This document shows positions 24,600 to 34,463 of a stretch of 64,000 bases of DNA, one piece after another (the first letter of the stretch is position 1; each line of letters begins with the position of its first letter). The translations under genes and the position numbers were made by a program. Under the pieces are notes generated by a model, which was given only the letters and a program-made list of their open reading frames with translations, ran no database searches and was not told where the DNA came from. Origin of the DNA: Chitinophaga rhizosphaerae. GTDB taxonomy: Bacteria > Bacteroidota > Bacteroidia > Chitinophagales > Chitinophagaceae. The stretch is from the NCBI RefSeq assembly GCF_003958645.1, contig NZ_RXLO01000001.1, positions 248,001 to 312,000 of the forward strand, in the 5' to 3' direction.

Positions 24600-27500
24600 A
24601 TGCGAAGAAGGGATTTTCTCCGAAGCTCGGTCATCACCGCCACAGGGTTCCTCGTCTGGCCATCGTTGAGCCGTGCAGGTGAAAGGAACGACGCGCCCGA
24701 CGAGCGCGGATTCCTGCAGCCGCCAGACGGCTACCGGCCGCAGGTTTTCTGGATGTGGCTCAATGGGAATATTTCCGAAGCAGGCATCACCAAAGACCTC
24801 GAAGCCATGGCTGCCATGGGTATCGGCGGTGCTATCCTGTTCAATGTGGAAGCGGCGGTGCCGCGCGGGCCGGTAGGTATGGGAAGCCCTACCTGGAGGA
24901 ATATGGTACAGCACACCCTTCGCGAAGCGGAACGCCTCGGCCTGGACATCACCCTGCATCATTCCGCAGGGTTTTCAGGCACGGGAGGGGTATTCGTGGA
25001 GCCGCACCAGGCCATGCAGCAGATCGTTTGGCGCACCGTGCCGGCAACGCCCCGTCAGCAACAGTATCAACTTCCGCAACCATTCACCAGGCTCGGCTAC
25101 TACCGCGATATCGCCGTGCTCGCATTTCCGGAAGCCCCCGTTCCGCCGGTCACGACTTTCTCCCGCAACGGGCAACGCGAGAACGGGGAATCGCTGCAAG
25201 ACCAAAACCCCGAATCCGCCATCCGCTTCGAAAATACCGATGTGCTGGAATTCGGGTTCGCGGAAGAAAGCGTTTTCCGGTCCCTATCCTGTTGGCGCCG
25301 GCCGGAACCTCCGGCAGACGTCTACAACGGGCCGCCCGACAACCCGCCTACCTTCCGGCTGGAAAGCTCCACGGACGGCGAGCACTTTTCACCCGTATGT
25401 TCCATCACCATGCCGCAACTCCGGAAAATGAACGCGCCCGGCGCTGCGGTATTTCCCGCGGTGAAAGCGAAATATTTCCGGCTGTACACCAATACCGCCA
25501 CCTGGCTGTCGGGCCTGGAATGGCATGCCCATGCCGGCGTGCAGAACTGGCCCGGAAAAGCGAATTTCTATCAACACGTAACCGCCGCCACGAATGATCC
25601 GGAAACGGATACCGGCATCGATCCCGAAACGATCATCGACCTGTCCGGACTCCTGCAACCCGACGGATCGCTCCGCTGGTCGCCGCCTTCCGGCAACTGG
25701 ACGATCCTGCGTCTGGGGTTCACGCCAACGGGGCAGTTAGGTGCTTCGCAACCCGATGGGGCAACGGGCCTTGTGCTCGATGCTTTTAGCCGCGCGGCGC
25801 TCGGCGATTGGCTGTCGAAAATGGACGATGATCTTTTTTCATACCTGGAAAACATGCCTGCTTTCCGTGGCATCGAAATCGACAGCTGGGAAGTGGGCGT
25901 GCAAAACTGGACGGCGCGCATGCCGGAAAATTTCCTCGCGCATGGCGGCTATCCGATCCTGAAATGGCTGCCGGCGCTCACGGGCCGCATCGTGGTAGAT
26001 TCGGCCTCCACGAATGCGTTCCTGTCCGATTTCCGCCGCACGCAGGCCACCCTGGTTGCCACGGAATATTACGGCGGCTTTAAGGATTTCTGCGTGTCGA
26101 AGGGTTGGCATTTGTGGGGTGAACCTTATGGCGACGGGATGTTCGACAGCCTCCAGATCGCCGCGCCGCTCGATGTGCCGATGGGCGAATTCTGGACGCG
26201 GTACGCACCGGGAACGATGAACACCGTCGCAGTGGCGCTTTCGGCGGGGCATGTAATGGGAAAGCGCGTCATCGGCGCGGAAGCGTTTACGGGTTTGCCG
26301 GAAACTTCGCGGTGGACGGACTACCCCTATTCCCTCAAGATCCAGGGCGATCATTTCATGGCGATGGGCATCAACCGGCTGGTGTTGCATACCATGGTGC
26401 TTCAGCCTTTCGTACACGGAGTGCCCGGGTTTTCGATGGCGCATTTCGGTAGCCATTTCGATAGGACCAACACCTGGTCGCCATACGCCTATGGCTGGAC
26501 GAAGTACCTTTCCCGCACCCAATACATGCTGCAGCAGGGGCATTACGCGGCCGATTTCGTGTTTTTCAAAGGCGAAGAGCCATCCGCCAGCATTCCCGAC
26601 ATCGATCACGTTTCGCCCAATCGGCCAACCGGTTACGGCGCGGATGTCATGGGGCCGGACGCGCTTTTCTCCGCTATCCGTATCGAAAACAACCGGATCG
26701 TTTTTCCCGGCGGTATGACGTATAAAGTGATGGTGATGATCCAGCTGAACAGGGTGTCGCTGCCGGTGCTGCAACGGCTGAAAACTTTGGTGGAAGCGGG
26801 GATGTGGCTGGCCGTCAATGAAATGCCCGAAGCACCGCCGGGTCCTGGCGGCGATGTGGCCGCATTGCGCGCAGCGGCAGCTGCACTTTGGGGCGATCTC
26901 GACGGGCAAACGGTCACGGAACGCAAACTGGGAAAAGGAATGGTGTTCCGCGGGAAGTTGCTTGCCGACATAATCGGGTTGCCGGCAGATTTCAGTTACA
27001 CTTCCGTCCGCCGCGATACGGCCATCCGGTTTACACACCGGCAAACGGACGAGATGGATATTTACTTCGTCAGCAACCGGTTGCGGCGCCACGAACGGAT
27101 CAAAGCGGAATTCAGGGTGAAAGGGAAGCAGCCGGAGCTGTGGAACGCGGAAGACGGCAGCGTGACAGACGCGGTGATGTTCGAGGAAACGGCGCACGGT
27201 ATCCGGTTGCCGATGGAGTTTACGCCCGGGGGATCGTGGTTGGTCGTTTTCCGGAAGCCAATCCGTGTGAAAGGCGCAACGGTGTTGAAGATGGACGGGA
27301 AAGTGTTGACGCATACTTCGGTAGACATCGCGCCCGATCTCCGGCAATTCGCATCGGTCAGGAATACATTTTCCATCGAAACCTGGATCAGGCCGGATAC
27401 GATCGCCATGCCGGGAAAAGGGTATGTGGTGTTTCCGGCGGAAGGCGGGGAAATCGGTGGCAGCCGATGCGCCTGTGTCGGTATCGCGGCGGGGCAGCAG

Positions 27501-28502
27501 ATGGTCCGCGTTTGCGAGCGGATAAAAGGTGCGGCGTACTTCGCGAAAGACGTGCTGACGGTTCAGCAGCCGGTTTCCGGTTGGACGCATGTGGTGGTCG
27601 TTTATCAACACGGCGCCCCATCCATCTACCTCAACGGAAAGCTCGCCGGACAAGCGGCTGCCAGCGGCAATTCCGTGATCCCCGGTCTGGGAACGAAGCC
27701 AACAGGCGAGCTCTATTCCAGCGTTTTCGAAGGCAACACAACTGATCCGAAGTTGTACCGCGAAGCCCTCGATGCGAAAAAAATTGCGGCGCTTTATGCC
27801 GCAAAACTCCCGCCCCCGGAGCTTCCGGAGATCATCAGTTTGTATCGGCGGCAAAACCGATTGAAAGCGTTGGTGTGGCAAAACGGCCGTTATGAGCTGG
27901 ATGGAACGGTGATGCTCGTGAAAAACAAGTGTTCGGTGTTGCCGGTGAACGGCGCCTGGCGGGTGCAGTTTGAGCCCGGAAGAGGCGCGCCGCCTGAAAT
28001 CCAGCTTCCCGAATTGATGTCGTTGCACCGGCATAAGGATTTTAACGTTCGCCATTTTTCAGGGTTGGCGACTTATGAAAAGCACATCGCAATTCCGGCG
28101 TCGGCGCTGCAAAAAGGAAAGCGTGTTTTCCTCGATTTGGGAAGGGTGGAAGTGGTGGCGCAGGTAGAAGTGAACGGGAAGGATGCGGGGATCAGCTGGA
28201 AGGCGCCTTTCCGGCTCGATGTTACGCCGTTGCTGAAGGCGGGAGACAACCAATTGCGCATCTGCGTGGCAACGCTTTGGCCGAACCGCCAGGTGGGCGA
28301 TGCGCATTTGCCGAAAGAAAATTCATTCAATGCCGCCAATTACATGACGGCGCTTCCTGCGTGGTGGACGGGCAACGGGGAGCAGCCCGGTCGCCGGGTG
28401 ACCATTTCCACCTGGGATAATTACCTGCCCGGGGATCCGCTGCTGGAATCCGGTCTGGCAGGCCCGGTGCGGTTGTTGGTGGCCTGGGAATGGGAGGGTT
28501 GA
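24600..28502 (+). CDS. GH106-family glycoside hydrolase (alpha-L-rhamnosidase type) with LamG-like insert
   Basis: The ATG at 24600 gives a 1,300-residue protein starting MRRRDFLRSS, a twin-arginine-like export signal (about 1-28); a longer frame from 24546 would bury it. The N-terminal catalytic region carries PQVFWMWLNGNI, ITKDLEAMAAMGIGG and LHHSAGFSGTGG, which fit GH106, a family of retaining or inverting rhamnosidases acting on pectin and other plant glycans. The core extends to about 900. Residues about 900-1060 look like a LamG/concanavalin-type domain (FSIETWIRPD, GWTHVVVVYQ, IYLNGKLAG). Residues about 1150-1290 form a galactose-binding-like jelly roll (FLDLGRVEVVAQVEVNGKDAG). No SusC/SusD genes are close, so this is not a standard polysaccharide-utilisation locus. 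Confidence 0.88.
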   Translation: MRRRDFLRSSVITATGFLVWPSLSRAGERNDAPDERGFLQPPDGYRPQVFWMWLNGNISEAGITKDLEAMAAMGIGGAILFNVEAAVPRGPVGMGSPTWRNMVQHTLREAERLGLDITLHHSAGFSGTGGVFVEPHQAMQQIVWRTVPATPRQQQYQLPQPFTRLGYYRDIAVLAFPEAPVPPVTTFSRNGQRENGESLQDQNPESAIRFENTDVLEFGFAEESVFRSLSCWRRPEPPADVYNGPPDNPPTFRLESSTDGEHFSPVCSITMPQLRKMNAPGAAVFPAVKAKYFRLYTNTATWLSGLEWHAHAGVQNWPGKANFYQHVTAATNDPETDTGIDPETIIDLSGLLQPDGSLRWSPPSGNWTILRLGFTPTGQLGASQPDGATGLVLDAFSRAALGDWLSKMDDDLFSYLENMPAFRGIEIDSWEVGVQNWTARMPENFLAHGGYPILKWLPALTGRIVVDSASTNAFLSDFRRTQATLVATEYYGGFKDFCVSKGWHLWGEPYGDGMFDSLQIAAPLDVPMGEFWTRYAPGTMNTVAVALSAGHVMGKRVIGAEAFTGLPETSRWTDYPYSLKIQGDHFMAMGINRLVLHTMVLQPFVHGVPGFSMAHFGSHFDRTNTWSPYAYGWTKYLSRTQYMLQQGHYAADFVFFKGEEPSASIPDIDHVSPNRPTGYGADVMGPDALFSAIRIENNRIVFPGGMTYKVMVMIQLNRVSLPVLQRLKTLVEAGMWLAVNEMPEAPPGPGGDVAALRAAAAALWGDLDGQTVTERKLGKGMVFRGKLLADIIGLPADFSYTSVRRDTAIRFTHRQTDEMDIYFVSNRLRRHERIKAEFRVKGKQPELWNAEDGSVTDAVMFEETAHGIRLPMEFTPGGSWLVVFRKPIRVKGATVLKMDGKVLTHTSVDIAPDLRQFASVRNTFSIETWIRPDTIAMPGKGYVVFPAEGGEIGGSRCACVGIAAGQQMVRVCERIKGAAYFAKDVLTVQQPVSGWTHVVVVYQHGAPSIYLNGKLAGQAAASGNSVIPGLGTKPTGELYSSVFEGNTTDPKLYREALDAKKIAALYAAKLPPPELPEIISLYRRQNRLKALVWQNGRYELDGTVMLVKNKCSVLPVNGAWRVQFEPGRGAPPEIQLPELMSLHRHKDFNVRHFSGLATYEKHIAIPASALQKGKRVFLDLGRVEVVAQVEVNGKDAGISWKAPFRLDVTPLLKAGDNQLRICVATLWPNRQVGDAHLPKENSFNAANYMTALPAWWTGNGEQPGRRVTISTWDNYLPGDPLLESGLAGPVRLLVAWEWEG

Positions 28503-29032
28503 TGTACCGTCCTTTCACCCACAAACATGGCAGCTATAAATATGTCAGTCCTTTCGTTCTTCGGATGCATTTTCTCATTATTTTTGACTTGTTGATGCAT
28601 CGATCACGGGCATCGGCAAAAGGCGGCCAGGCAAGTGGTTGCCGGCAAATCCAGATCCAGAAAGATATTTTTTTTAACCCAATTGTTGTATAAACCCAAA
28701 GAAGTGATTTCGAGTTAATAGTGTTTGCCTTGGTGCGGCACATTTCTGAACTACTTACCATTCATCATCGCACGAGAAACAAACCGCCGGCTGTTTATCC
28801 GGCAGGCGGTTTATTTTGTCATTATCCATGGCAATTAGTGGACGCGGGAACGTGTTTGCCGGGCGAATGCCGGCGGGCAGTTTGCTGGTGTGCGGTATCA
28901 GGAACACCAATGGTTTGTTTCGGCATTGGTGCTTCGGCAGCAGTTTGCTTCGCAGATGCTTCGATTACTCGTACAATGTTGAAAGCGTAAAAAAACTTTT
29001 ACGTAGTGGATGCTTTAGCTATGTATGAAACT
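28503..29032. other. Intergenic region between convergent GH106 and prfC genes
   Basis: This gap of 530 bp has no supported gene. A GC-rich hairpin at 28781-28812 (AAACCGCC pairing with GGCGGTTT, with an inner CCGG/CCGG pairing) is followed by TATTTTG and may be a terminator. The short open frames around 28816-29028 show no protein-like features. Confidence 0.5.
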
Positions 29033-30616
29033 CTATTTATGTATCTCTGAAGTGAAATGGAACTCGATATCGGGATTGTTGGCCCGTTCGGTATTGAGGT
29101 ACCATTCAGATTGCGCGAGGTACACGAGATGACCGTCTTTGTCCTGCACTACATTGGCGCCTTTGAAGCGGGTGAATTCTTCCAGCTTCTTTTTATCGCC
29201 CGTGATCCAGCAGGCTTTGTAGAAGGGTAGGGTATTAAACTGGCAGGAAGCGCCGTATTCCTGGAGCAGGCGGTACTGGATTACTTCGAACTGAAGGTCG
29301 CCCACGCAGCCGATGATCTTGCGGTTGCCGTTGTGCTGGGTGAAGAGCTGGGCCACGCCTTCGTCGGTCAGTTGGGAAATGCCTTTCTCCAGTTGCTTGG
29401 TTTTCATGGGGTCTTTGTTCACCAGTTCCTTAAACAGTTCAGGCGAGAAGCTGGGGATCCCGGTGAAAAAGAAGTTTTCTCCTTCGGTGAGCGTATCGCC
29501 GATCTTGAAATTGCCGGTATCGAAAAGCCCCACCACATCGCCGGGGAACGCATCGTCCACGATGTTCTTTTCCCGCGCCAGGAAGCTGTACGGGTTGGCG
29601 AAACGGACGTCTTTGTCGAGCCGCACGTGGTGGAAATATTTATTCCGCTCGAAACGTCCGGAGCATACGCGCAGAAACGCGATACGGTCTCTGTGCCGGG
29701 GATCGAGGTTGGCGTGTATCTTGAAAATGAAGCCCGAGAACTTGTCTTCCGTGGCTTTTACTTCACGGGTGCTGGCCTCACGGTCGCGCGGGACGGGCGC
29801 GATATCGACGAAAGTATCCAGGAGGTCTTTCACCCCGAAGTTGTTCACGGCGGAACCGAAGAATACGGGGGCCAGTTTGCCTTCCAGGTAGGGTTGCGCG
29901 TCGAAGGTATCGTATACGCCTTCGATCAGTTCCACATCGTTGCGCAGCTGCGCGGCGTCCTTGGCGCTGAAAAGTTCGTCGATCTGCGGGCTGGACAAGT
30001 CGGCCAGCGGCACGATGTCTTCGTCGGTAGCCTTGCGATTGGCGGCGAAGGAAACGAAGCTTTTGTCGTACAGGTTGTATACGCCCTTGAAATCCTTGCC
30101 TCCATTGATGGGCCAGCTAAGGGGGCGCACGCGGATGTTGAGCAGTTCTTCCAGCTCATCGAGCAGGTCGAAGGGATTTTTGCCGTCGCGGTCGAGCTTG
30201 TTAACGAAGATGATCACGGGCGTGTCGCGCATGCGGCAGACTTCCATGAGCTTCTTGGTCTGTTCTTCCACGCCCTTAACGCAGTCGATCACCAGCACAA
30301 CGCTGTCGACTGCCGTGAGGGTACGGTAGGTGTCTTCGGCGAAGTCTTTGTGGCCGGGGGTATCGAGGAGGTTGATGAGAATGTCCCGGTATTCGAACGT
30401 CATCACGGAAGTGGCAACGGAGATACCACGCTGCCGTTCGATCTCCATGAAGTCGGAAGTGGTGTGTTTTTTTATCTTGTTGGATTTCACCGCGCCTGCC
30501 GTCTGGATAGCCCCGCCGAAGAGGAGGAACTTCTCCGTGAGGGTGGTCTTACCGGCGTCTGGGTGGGCGATAATCGCGAATGTTTTCCTTTTATTGATCT
30601 CGTTGATGTACTTCAT
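29033..30616 (-). CDS. prfC: Peptide chain release factor 3
   Basis: This 527-residue translational GTPase recycles RF1/RF2 from the ribosome after peptide release. The G motifs are intact: AHPDAGKTT (G1, about 17-25), RGISVAT (G2 region), DTPGH (G3, about 85-89) and NKLD (G4, about 140-143). Length and the C-terminal domain ([28 protein letters not shown]) match RF3 over EF-G or LepA. A TACCTTTG sequence on the minus strand at 30641-30634 is a good -7 promoter box about 20 bp before the start codon. The gene is divergent from an FtsX-type permease. Confidence 0.97.
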   Translation of the reverse strand: MKYINEINKRKTFAIIAHPDAGKTTLTEKFLLFGGAIQTAGAVKSNKIKKHTTSDFMEIERQRGISVATSVMTFEYRDILINLLDTPGHKDFAEDTYRTLTAVDSVVLVIDCVKGVEEQTKKLMEVCRMRDTPVIIFVNKLDRDGKNPFDLLDELEELLNIRVRPLSWPINGGKDFKGVYNLYDKSFVSFAANRKATDEDIVPLADLSSPQIDELFSAKDAAQLRNDVELIEGVYDTFDAQPYLEGKLAPVFFGSAVNNFGVKDLLDTFVDIAPVPRDREASTREVKATEDKFSGFIFKIHANLDPRHRDRIAFLRVCSGRFERNKYFHHVRLDKDVRFANPYSFLAREKNIVDDAFPGDVVGLFDTGNFKIGDTLTEGENFFFTGIPSFSPELFKELVNKDPMKTKQLEKGISQLTDEGVAQLFTQHNGNRKIIGCVGDLQFEVIQYRLLQEYGASCQFNTLPFYKACWITGDKKKLEEFTRFKGANVVQDKDGHLVYLAQSEWYLNTERANNPDIEFHFTSEIHK

Positions 30617-30633
30617 CGTTTTACAAATGGCTG

Positions 30634-30641
30634 CAAAGGTA
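30634..30641 (-). promoter_or_regulatory. Bacteroidota-type -7 box for prfC
   Basis: On the minus strand the sequence is TACCTTTG, matching TAnnTTTG, and it sits 18 bp upstream of the prfC ATG at 30616. Confidence 0.6.
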
Positions 30642-30695
30642 CATTTTTCCGGGAAAAAGGAGCGCCTTCGAGGCGGATGGCATTGGTTTATATGT

Positions 30696-30703
30696 TATTT
30701 TTG
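30696..30703 (+). promoter_or_regulatory. Bacteroidota-type -7 box for the FtsX-type permease
   Basis: TATTTTTG matches TAnnTTTG and ends only 4 bp before the ATG at 30708, which would give a very short leader or a leaderless message. Confidence 0.4.
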
Positions 30704-30707
30704 GTTT

Positions 30708-31961
30708 ATGCTATCATCGCTCAAGATATTTTGGAACAGTCTGAAAATGGCACTGCAGGAGCTGCGGGTCAACAAGCTGCGGACTTTCCTGTCGCTGCTG
30801 GGCATTACCATCGGCATTTTCTGCATAATCGCGGTACTGACGGTGACGGAGAGTATGGAGACTTCCATCCGGAAAGACCTTAACTCCCTGGGCACCAACG
30901 TGATCTATGTTGAAAAGTGGCCGTGGGACGGCGGAGGTGAATGGTGGCAGTATGTGAACCGCCCGCAGCCCAAATTCCAGGAAGTCCGCCAGATCAAAGA
31001 CAAAGTGGGGTCGGCAGATGCCGTTACTTTCACTTTTTCCACCAGCGGCCGGAAAGTGGAGTTCGGATCGGATTATATGGACCAGGTGGCCCTCATCGCT
31101 ACATCGGCCGATCTTGATAAGATGCAGACTATCGAACTGGCGGCGGGGCGGTACTTTAGTCCCTCCGAGTTCAACAGCAGTTCCAACGCCGTGGTGCTGG
31201 GGTGGAACATCGCCGACGGGCTTTTCGGCAACGTGGACGCTGCCGTGGGCAAGGAGATCCGCGTTTCCAACCGGAAGTGCCGGGTGATCGGGGTACTGAA
31301 GCGGAAAGGGGATAGCATGATCGGCGGGGTATTGAACGATGATTGTGTGCTCCTGAACTATCTCTACGCCCGCACGATCGTGGACGAGCGGAACTGGAAT
31401 ACGAATACGACCATATTGGTCCGTTCAGCCGACGGTATCCCCACCGCACAGATGAAAGACGATCTTACCGGGGCCATGCGGGCCATCCGGCGGCTGAAAC
31501 CGGCAGACGGGAACGATTTTGCCCTGAACGAGATCACGACGGTGCAGGGGGAACTGACCACGCTATTTACCTACATCAACGCCGGCGGCTGGTTGATCGC
31601 AGCATTCGCATTGCTGGTGGGCGGTTTCGGGATCGCGAACATCATGTTCGTAACGGTAAAGGAAAGAACCAATATCATCGGTCTGAAAAAGGCCATCGGC
31701 GCCCGCCCTGGCGTTATATTAACGGAATTCCTCATCGAGTCCATGATCCTTTGCATGGTAGGCGGCGGCCTGGGACTGCTGTTCGTTTACGGGGGCGCCC
31801 TGATCGCCAGGAACATGTTCAGCTCTTTCCAGATCGGGCTGTCGGTCGGCAATATCCTCCTTGGCTTTTCCATTTCCGGGATCGTAGGCATCATTGCCGG
31901 GTTCATTCCCGCTTACACCGCCAGCAAGCTCGATCCCGTTGTGGCGATCAGGAGTAATTGA
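30708..31961 (+). CDS. MacB/FtsX-type ABC transporter permease
   Basis: The ATG at 30708 gives 417 residues (MLSSLKIFWNSLKMALQEL); the longer frame upstream overlaps prfC antisense and is rejected. There is one N-terminal membrane helix (about 25-47), a large periplasmic MacB-like core (about 48-285), and three C-terminal helices of the FtsX domain (about 295-320, 345-375, 380-405) with the conserved GLKKAIGARP stretch between. Such permeases pair with a MacB/LolD-type ATPase in tripartite efflux or lipoprotein-handling systems; no ATPase gene is adjacent, so the partner is encoded elsewhere. The protein is likely an inner-membrane component. Substrate unknown. Confidence 0.88.
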   Translation: MLSSLKIFWNSLKMALQELRVNKLRTFLSLLGITIGIFCIIAVLTVTESMETSIRKDLNSLGTNVIYVEKWPWDGGGEWWQYVNRPQPKFQEVRQIKDKVGSADAVTFTFSTSGRKVEFGSDYMDQVALIATSADLDKMQTIELAAGRYFSPSEFNSSSNAVVLGWNIADGLFGNVDAAVGKEIRVSNRKCRVIGVLKRKGDSMIGGVLNDDCVLLNYLYARTIVDERNWNTNTTILVRSADGIPTAQMKDDLTGAMRAIRRLKPADGNDFALNEITTVQGELTTLFTYINAGGWLIAAFALLVGGFGIANIMFVTVKERTNIIGLKKAIGARPGVILTEFLIESMILCMVGGGLGLLFVYGGALIARNMFSSFQIGLSVGNILLGFSISGIVGIIAGFIPAYTASKLDPVVAIRSN

Positions 31962-31997
31962 CGATTTCCGGAATTCTCCGGTGTGCCGGATTAATTG

Positions 31998-32559
31998 GAC
32001 GCCGTGTTCGATGATTACCACATTGAAAAGATATCCGTTGAAAACATCCTGCGGCTCCATAAAGACTTGATGAAATACATCGTTCAATGAGAAGACGACG
32101 GTCGCTTTAATCCCGGACGATACAAAGTGTTCGAGAACGCGACGATGCTAAGCAGCGCTAAAAATATGGATATTTATCTCCTCCCGACGTCCCGGGAGCC
32201 ATGGAAGCCCTTGTAGCCGTCATCGATCATCAACTCGCCGAGGTAGATAGTGATACCGTCAACCGGCATCCGTTGCCGATAGCCACGCAGTTTCATCAAC
32301 AGTTGCTGGATATTCATCCCTTTAGCGATGGCAATGGCAGGATAGCACGGATTTTCGTAAACTGATACTGCTGAAAACCGGTTTCCCGCCAAATTTCATA
32401 AGGGACGTTGATCGGAAAACATATCTCCATCTGTTCGAGCTATCTGAAAAGGAGATACTTCCCATGGAGGATTCTTTTGAACACAAACTCCTTGAAAGCC
32501 CGGATGTTAAACTGAATGTCGTGCTTCAGGCGATTGAATCTGGAGAAAGGGCGGCATAG
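31998..32559 (+). pseudogene. Degraded Fic-family gene
   Basis: Three frames on the plus strand give consecutive parts of a Fic (AMPylase) protein. Codons from 31998 read DAVFDDYHIEKISVENILRL and HKDLMKYIVQ, then a TGA. Around 32190-32350 another frame contains FHQQLLDIHPFSDGNGRIAR with the Fic active-site motif HPFxDGNGR at 32315-32341, then a stop. From about 32357 a third frame reads KLILLKTGFPPNF to ESGERAA and ends in TAG at 32557-32559. Frameshifts and stops rule out a full product. A toxin, or a stand-alone Fic regulator, was once encoded here. Confidence 0.8.
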
Positions 32560-32611
32560 CCGTACTTAGTTTCAAATTTTCTGTTTGGCACATCAATTGC
32601 CTTCCCCTCCA

Positions 32612-32619
32612 TATCTTTG
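32612..32619 (+). promoter_or_regulatory. Bacteroidota-type -7 box for the DUF4197 gene
   Basis: TATCTTTG matches TAnnTTTG and lies 20 bp before the ATG at 32640. Confidence 0.5.
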
Positions 32620-32639
32620 CACGCAATTCAAATCAACCG

Positions 32640-33365
32640 ATGAAACACATATTCCTTGCCGGCGCCCTTTGCATGACACTCTTTTCGGGATGCGAGACCA
32701 CCCAACAGATCCTCAGTACGCTGCCCACCACCACAACCACCGGTCAGCCCAACAGTTTCCAGATCGCCGCAGGCCTCAAAGAAGCCCTCAGCATCGGCGC
32801 CCAGAACTCCGCCAGCCGCCTCTCCGCGCCCAACGGGTTCTTCGCTAACGCCATGCTCAAAATCCTCATGCCGCCCGAAGCGCAGAAAGTGGAATCCACC
32901 CTTCGCAACCTCGGCATGGGCAACGTAGTCGATAAAGCCATCCTCGCCATGAACCGCGGTGCCGAAGAAGCCGCCAAATCTGCCGCCCCCATCTTCGTAA
33001 ACGCCATCAAACAAATGTCCATCACCGACGCCATCGGCATCCTCCGCGGGGGCGATTTCGCTGCTACCAACTATTTCAAGCAGAAAACCACTTCGGCACT
33101 CACTACCGCCTTCAGCCCCGTCATCAACAATGCACTGAAGAAAGTAGACGCCACCAAATATTGGGCAGACGTATTCACCGTCTATAACAAATTCTCCAAA
33201 ACACCCGTCAATACAGACCTCACCGCCTATGTCACCGAACGCGCCATCAACGGCATCTTCCATGAAGTAGGGGCAGAGGAGCAGAAAATCCGGAAAGACC
33301 CCGCCGCCCGCGTCACCGAGCTCCTTAAAACGGTCTTCGGCAGCTCGCTGGCCCAAAATAAGTAA
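32640..33365 (+). CDS. DUF4197 lipoprotein
   Basis: This 241-residue protein has a lipoprotein signal with Cys18 (LFSGC), so it should be tethered to the membrane. The rest is a helical DUF4197 domain: GLKEALSIGAQNSASRLS, then AILAMNRGAEEAAKSAAPIF, GILRGGDFAATNYFKQKT and a C-terminal region with AINGIFHEVGAEEQKIRKDP. Proteins of this family are widespread and uncharacterised. A TATCTTTG box at 32612-32619 is a likely promoter, so the gene is transcribed independently of the Fic remnant upstream. Confidence 0.85.
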   Translation: MKHIFLAGALCMTLFSGCETTQQILSTLPTTTTTGQPNSFQIAAGLKEALSIGAQNSASRLSAPNGFFANAMLKILMPPEAQKVESTLRNLGMGNVVDKAILAMNRGAEEAAKSAAPIFVNAIKQMSITDAIGILRGGDFAATNYFKQKTTSALTTAFSPVINNALKKVDATKYWADVFTVYNKFSKTPVNTDLTAYVTERAINGIFHEVGAEEQKIRKDPAARVTELLKTVFGSSLAQNK

Positions 33366-33433
33366 TCTCCTACCCGTATAACGGTTTGGGCGCAAGTGTG
33401 CCGGCAAGACATGCATTTCCGGAGGTTTTCGCG

Positions 33434-33441
33434 TAACTTTG
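33434..33441 (+). promoter_or_regulatory. Bacteroidota-type -7 box for tsaD
   Basis: TAACTTTG matches TAnnTTTG and lies 7 bp before the tsaD start codon at 33449, implying a very short leader. Confidence 0.5.
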
Positions 33442-33448
33442 CGGACTT

Positions 33449-34456
33449 ATGCCGGTTAACATACTTGCCATAGAATCTTCCTGCGACGATACCAGCGCAG
33501 CCGTCATCTCCGACGGGACCATCCTGTCCAACGTCATCGCCGGACAGGCCGTTCACCAACAATACGGCGGAGTAGTGCCCGAACTGGCCTCCCGCGCCCA
33601 CCAGGAAAACATCGTTCCGGTGGTAGACCTGGCACTGAAGAAAGCCGGCATGCAGCCGGAAGACCTCAGCGCCATCGCGTTTACGCAAAGCCCTGGCCTC
33701 ATCGGCTCCCTGCTGGTCGGCAGCTGCTTCGCCAAGTCGATGGCCCTGGCGCTCGATCTCCCGCTCATCGGCGTTCACCATATGCAGGCGCATGTGCTCG
33801 CCAATTTCATCGATGATCCGAAACCGGCCTTCCCCTGCCTTTGCCTCACCGTTTCCGGCGGCCATACGCAGATCGTATTGGTAGAAGGGCCGCTGCAAAT
33901 GAAAGTTATCGGTGAAACGCTCGACGATGCCGCCGGCGAAGCGTTCGATAAATCCGCCAAACTCCTCGGCCTGCCGTACCCCGGCGGTCCGCTCGTCGAT
34001 AAATACGCCAAAGAAGGCAATCCCAAAGCCTACCGGTTCCCCGAACCGCAGATTCCCGGGCTGGATTTCAGCTTTTCCGGCCTTAAAACATCGATCCTGT
34101 ACTTCCTGCAGGAAAACACGGCGAAAGACCCGGCATTCGTGGAAACCCACCTGGCAGATATCTGCGCTTCCATCCAGCACCGCATCGTCACGATCCTCAC
34201 GAACAAGCTCGCGAAAGCCGCACAGGAAACGGGGATCACGGAGATTTGCATTGCCGGTGGGGTAAGTGCCAATTCCGGCCTGCGCAACGCCCTGGAGGCG
34301 CTTGGCAAACAAAACGGATGGAATGTCTACATCCCGCAGTTCCAGTATTGTACAGACAACGCCGCCATGATCGCCATGACGGCGCATTACAAATACCTCG
34401 CCGGGGCTTTCAGTCCTGCGGACACCGTTCCCACGGCCCGCGCGGCATTCGAATAA
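33449..34456 (+). CDS. tsaD: tRNA N6-adenosine threonylcarbamoyltransferase TsaD
   Basis: This 335-residue enzyme transfers the threonylcarbamoyl group to A37 of ANN-decoding tRNAs, working with TsaB and TsaE. The family signature is complete: ILAIESSCDDTSAAV at the N-terminus, the metal-binding HMQAH (His111, His115), SGGHTQIVLV, GLPYPGGP and the C-terminal AGGVSANSGLR region with CTDNAAMIAM. Length matches. It is followed after 7 bp by trmN6, another tRNA-modification gene, so the two likely form an operon. Confidence 0.97.
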   Translation: MPVNILAIESSCDDTSAAVISDGTILSNVIAGQAVHQQYGGVVPELASRAHQENIVPVVDLALKKAGMQPEDLSAIAFTQSPGLIGSLLVGSCFAKSMALALDLPLIGVHHMQAHVLANFIDDPKPAFPCLCLTVSGGHTQIVLVEGPLQMKVIGETLDDAAGEAFDKSAKLLGLPYPGGPLVDKYAKEGNPKAYRFPEPQIPGLDFSFSGLKTSILYFLQENTAKDPAFVETHLADICASIQHRIVTILTNKLAKAAQETGITEICIAGGVSANSGLRNALEALGKQNGWNVYIPQFQYCTDNAAMIAMTAHYKYLAGAFSPADTVPTARAAFE

Positions 34457-34463
34457 CCGCAAC

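Noticed and set aside
25839..28055. Leftward open frame of 738 codons
   Set aside because: It is antisense to the GH106 gene, His/Arg/Pro-rich and without recognisable motifs.
28816..29028. Short open frame of 70 codons
   Set aside because: No protein-like features, no start context and no neighbour that supports it.
29333..30883. Rightward open frame of 516 codons
   Set aside because: It is antisense to prfC and runs into the permease start; the prfC motifs settle the coding strand.
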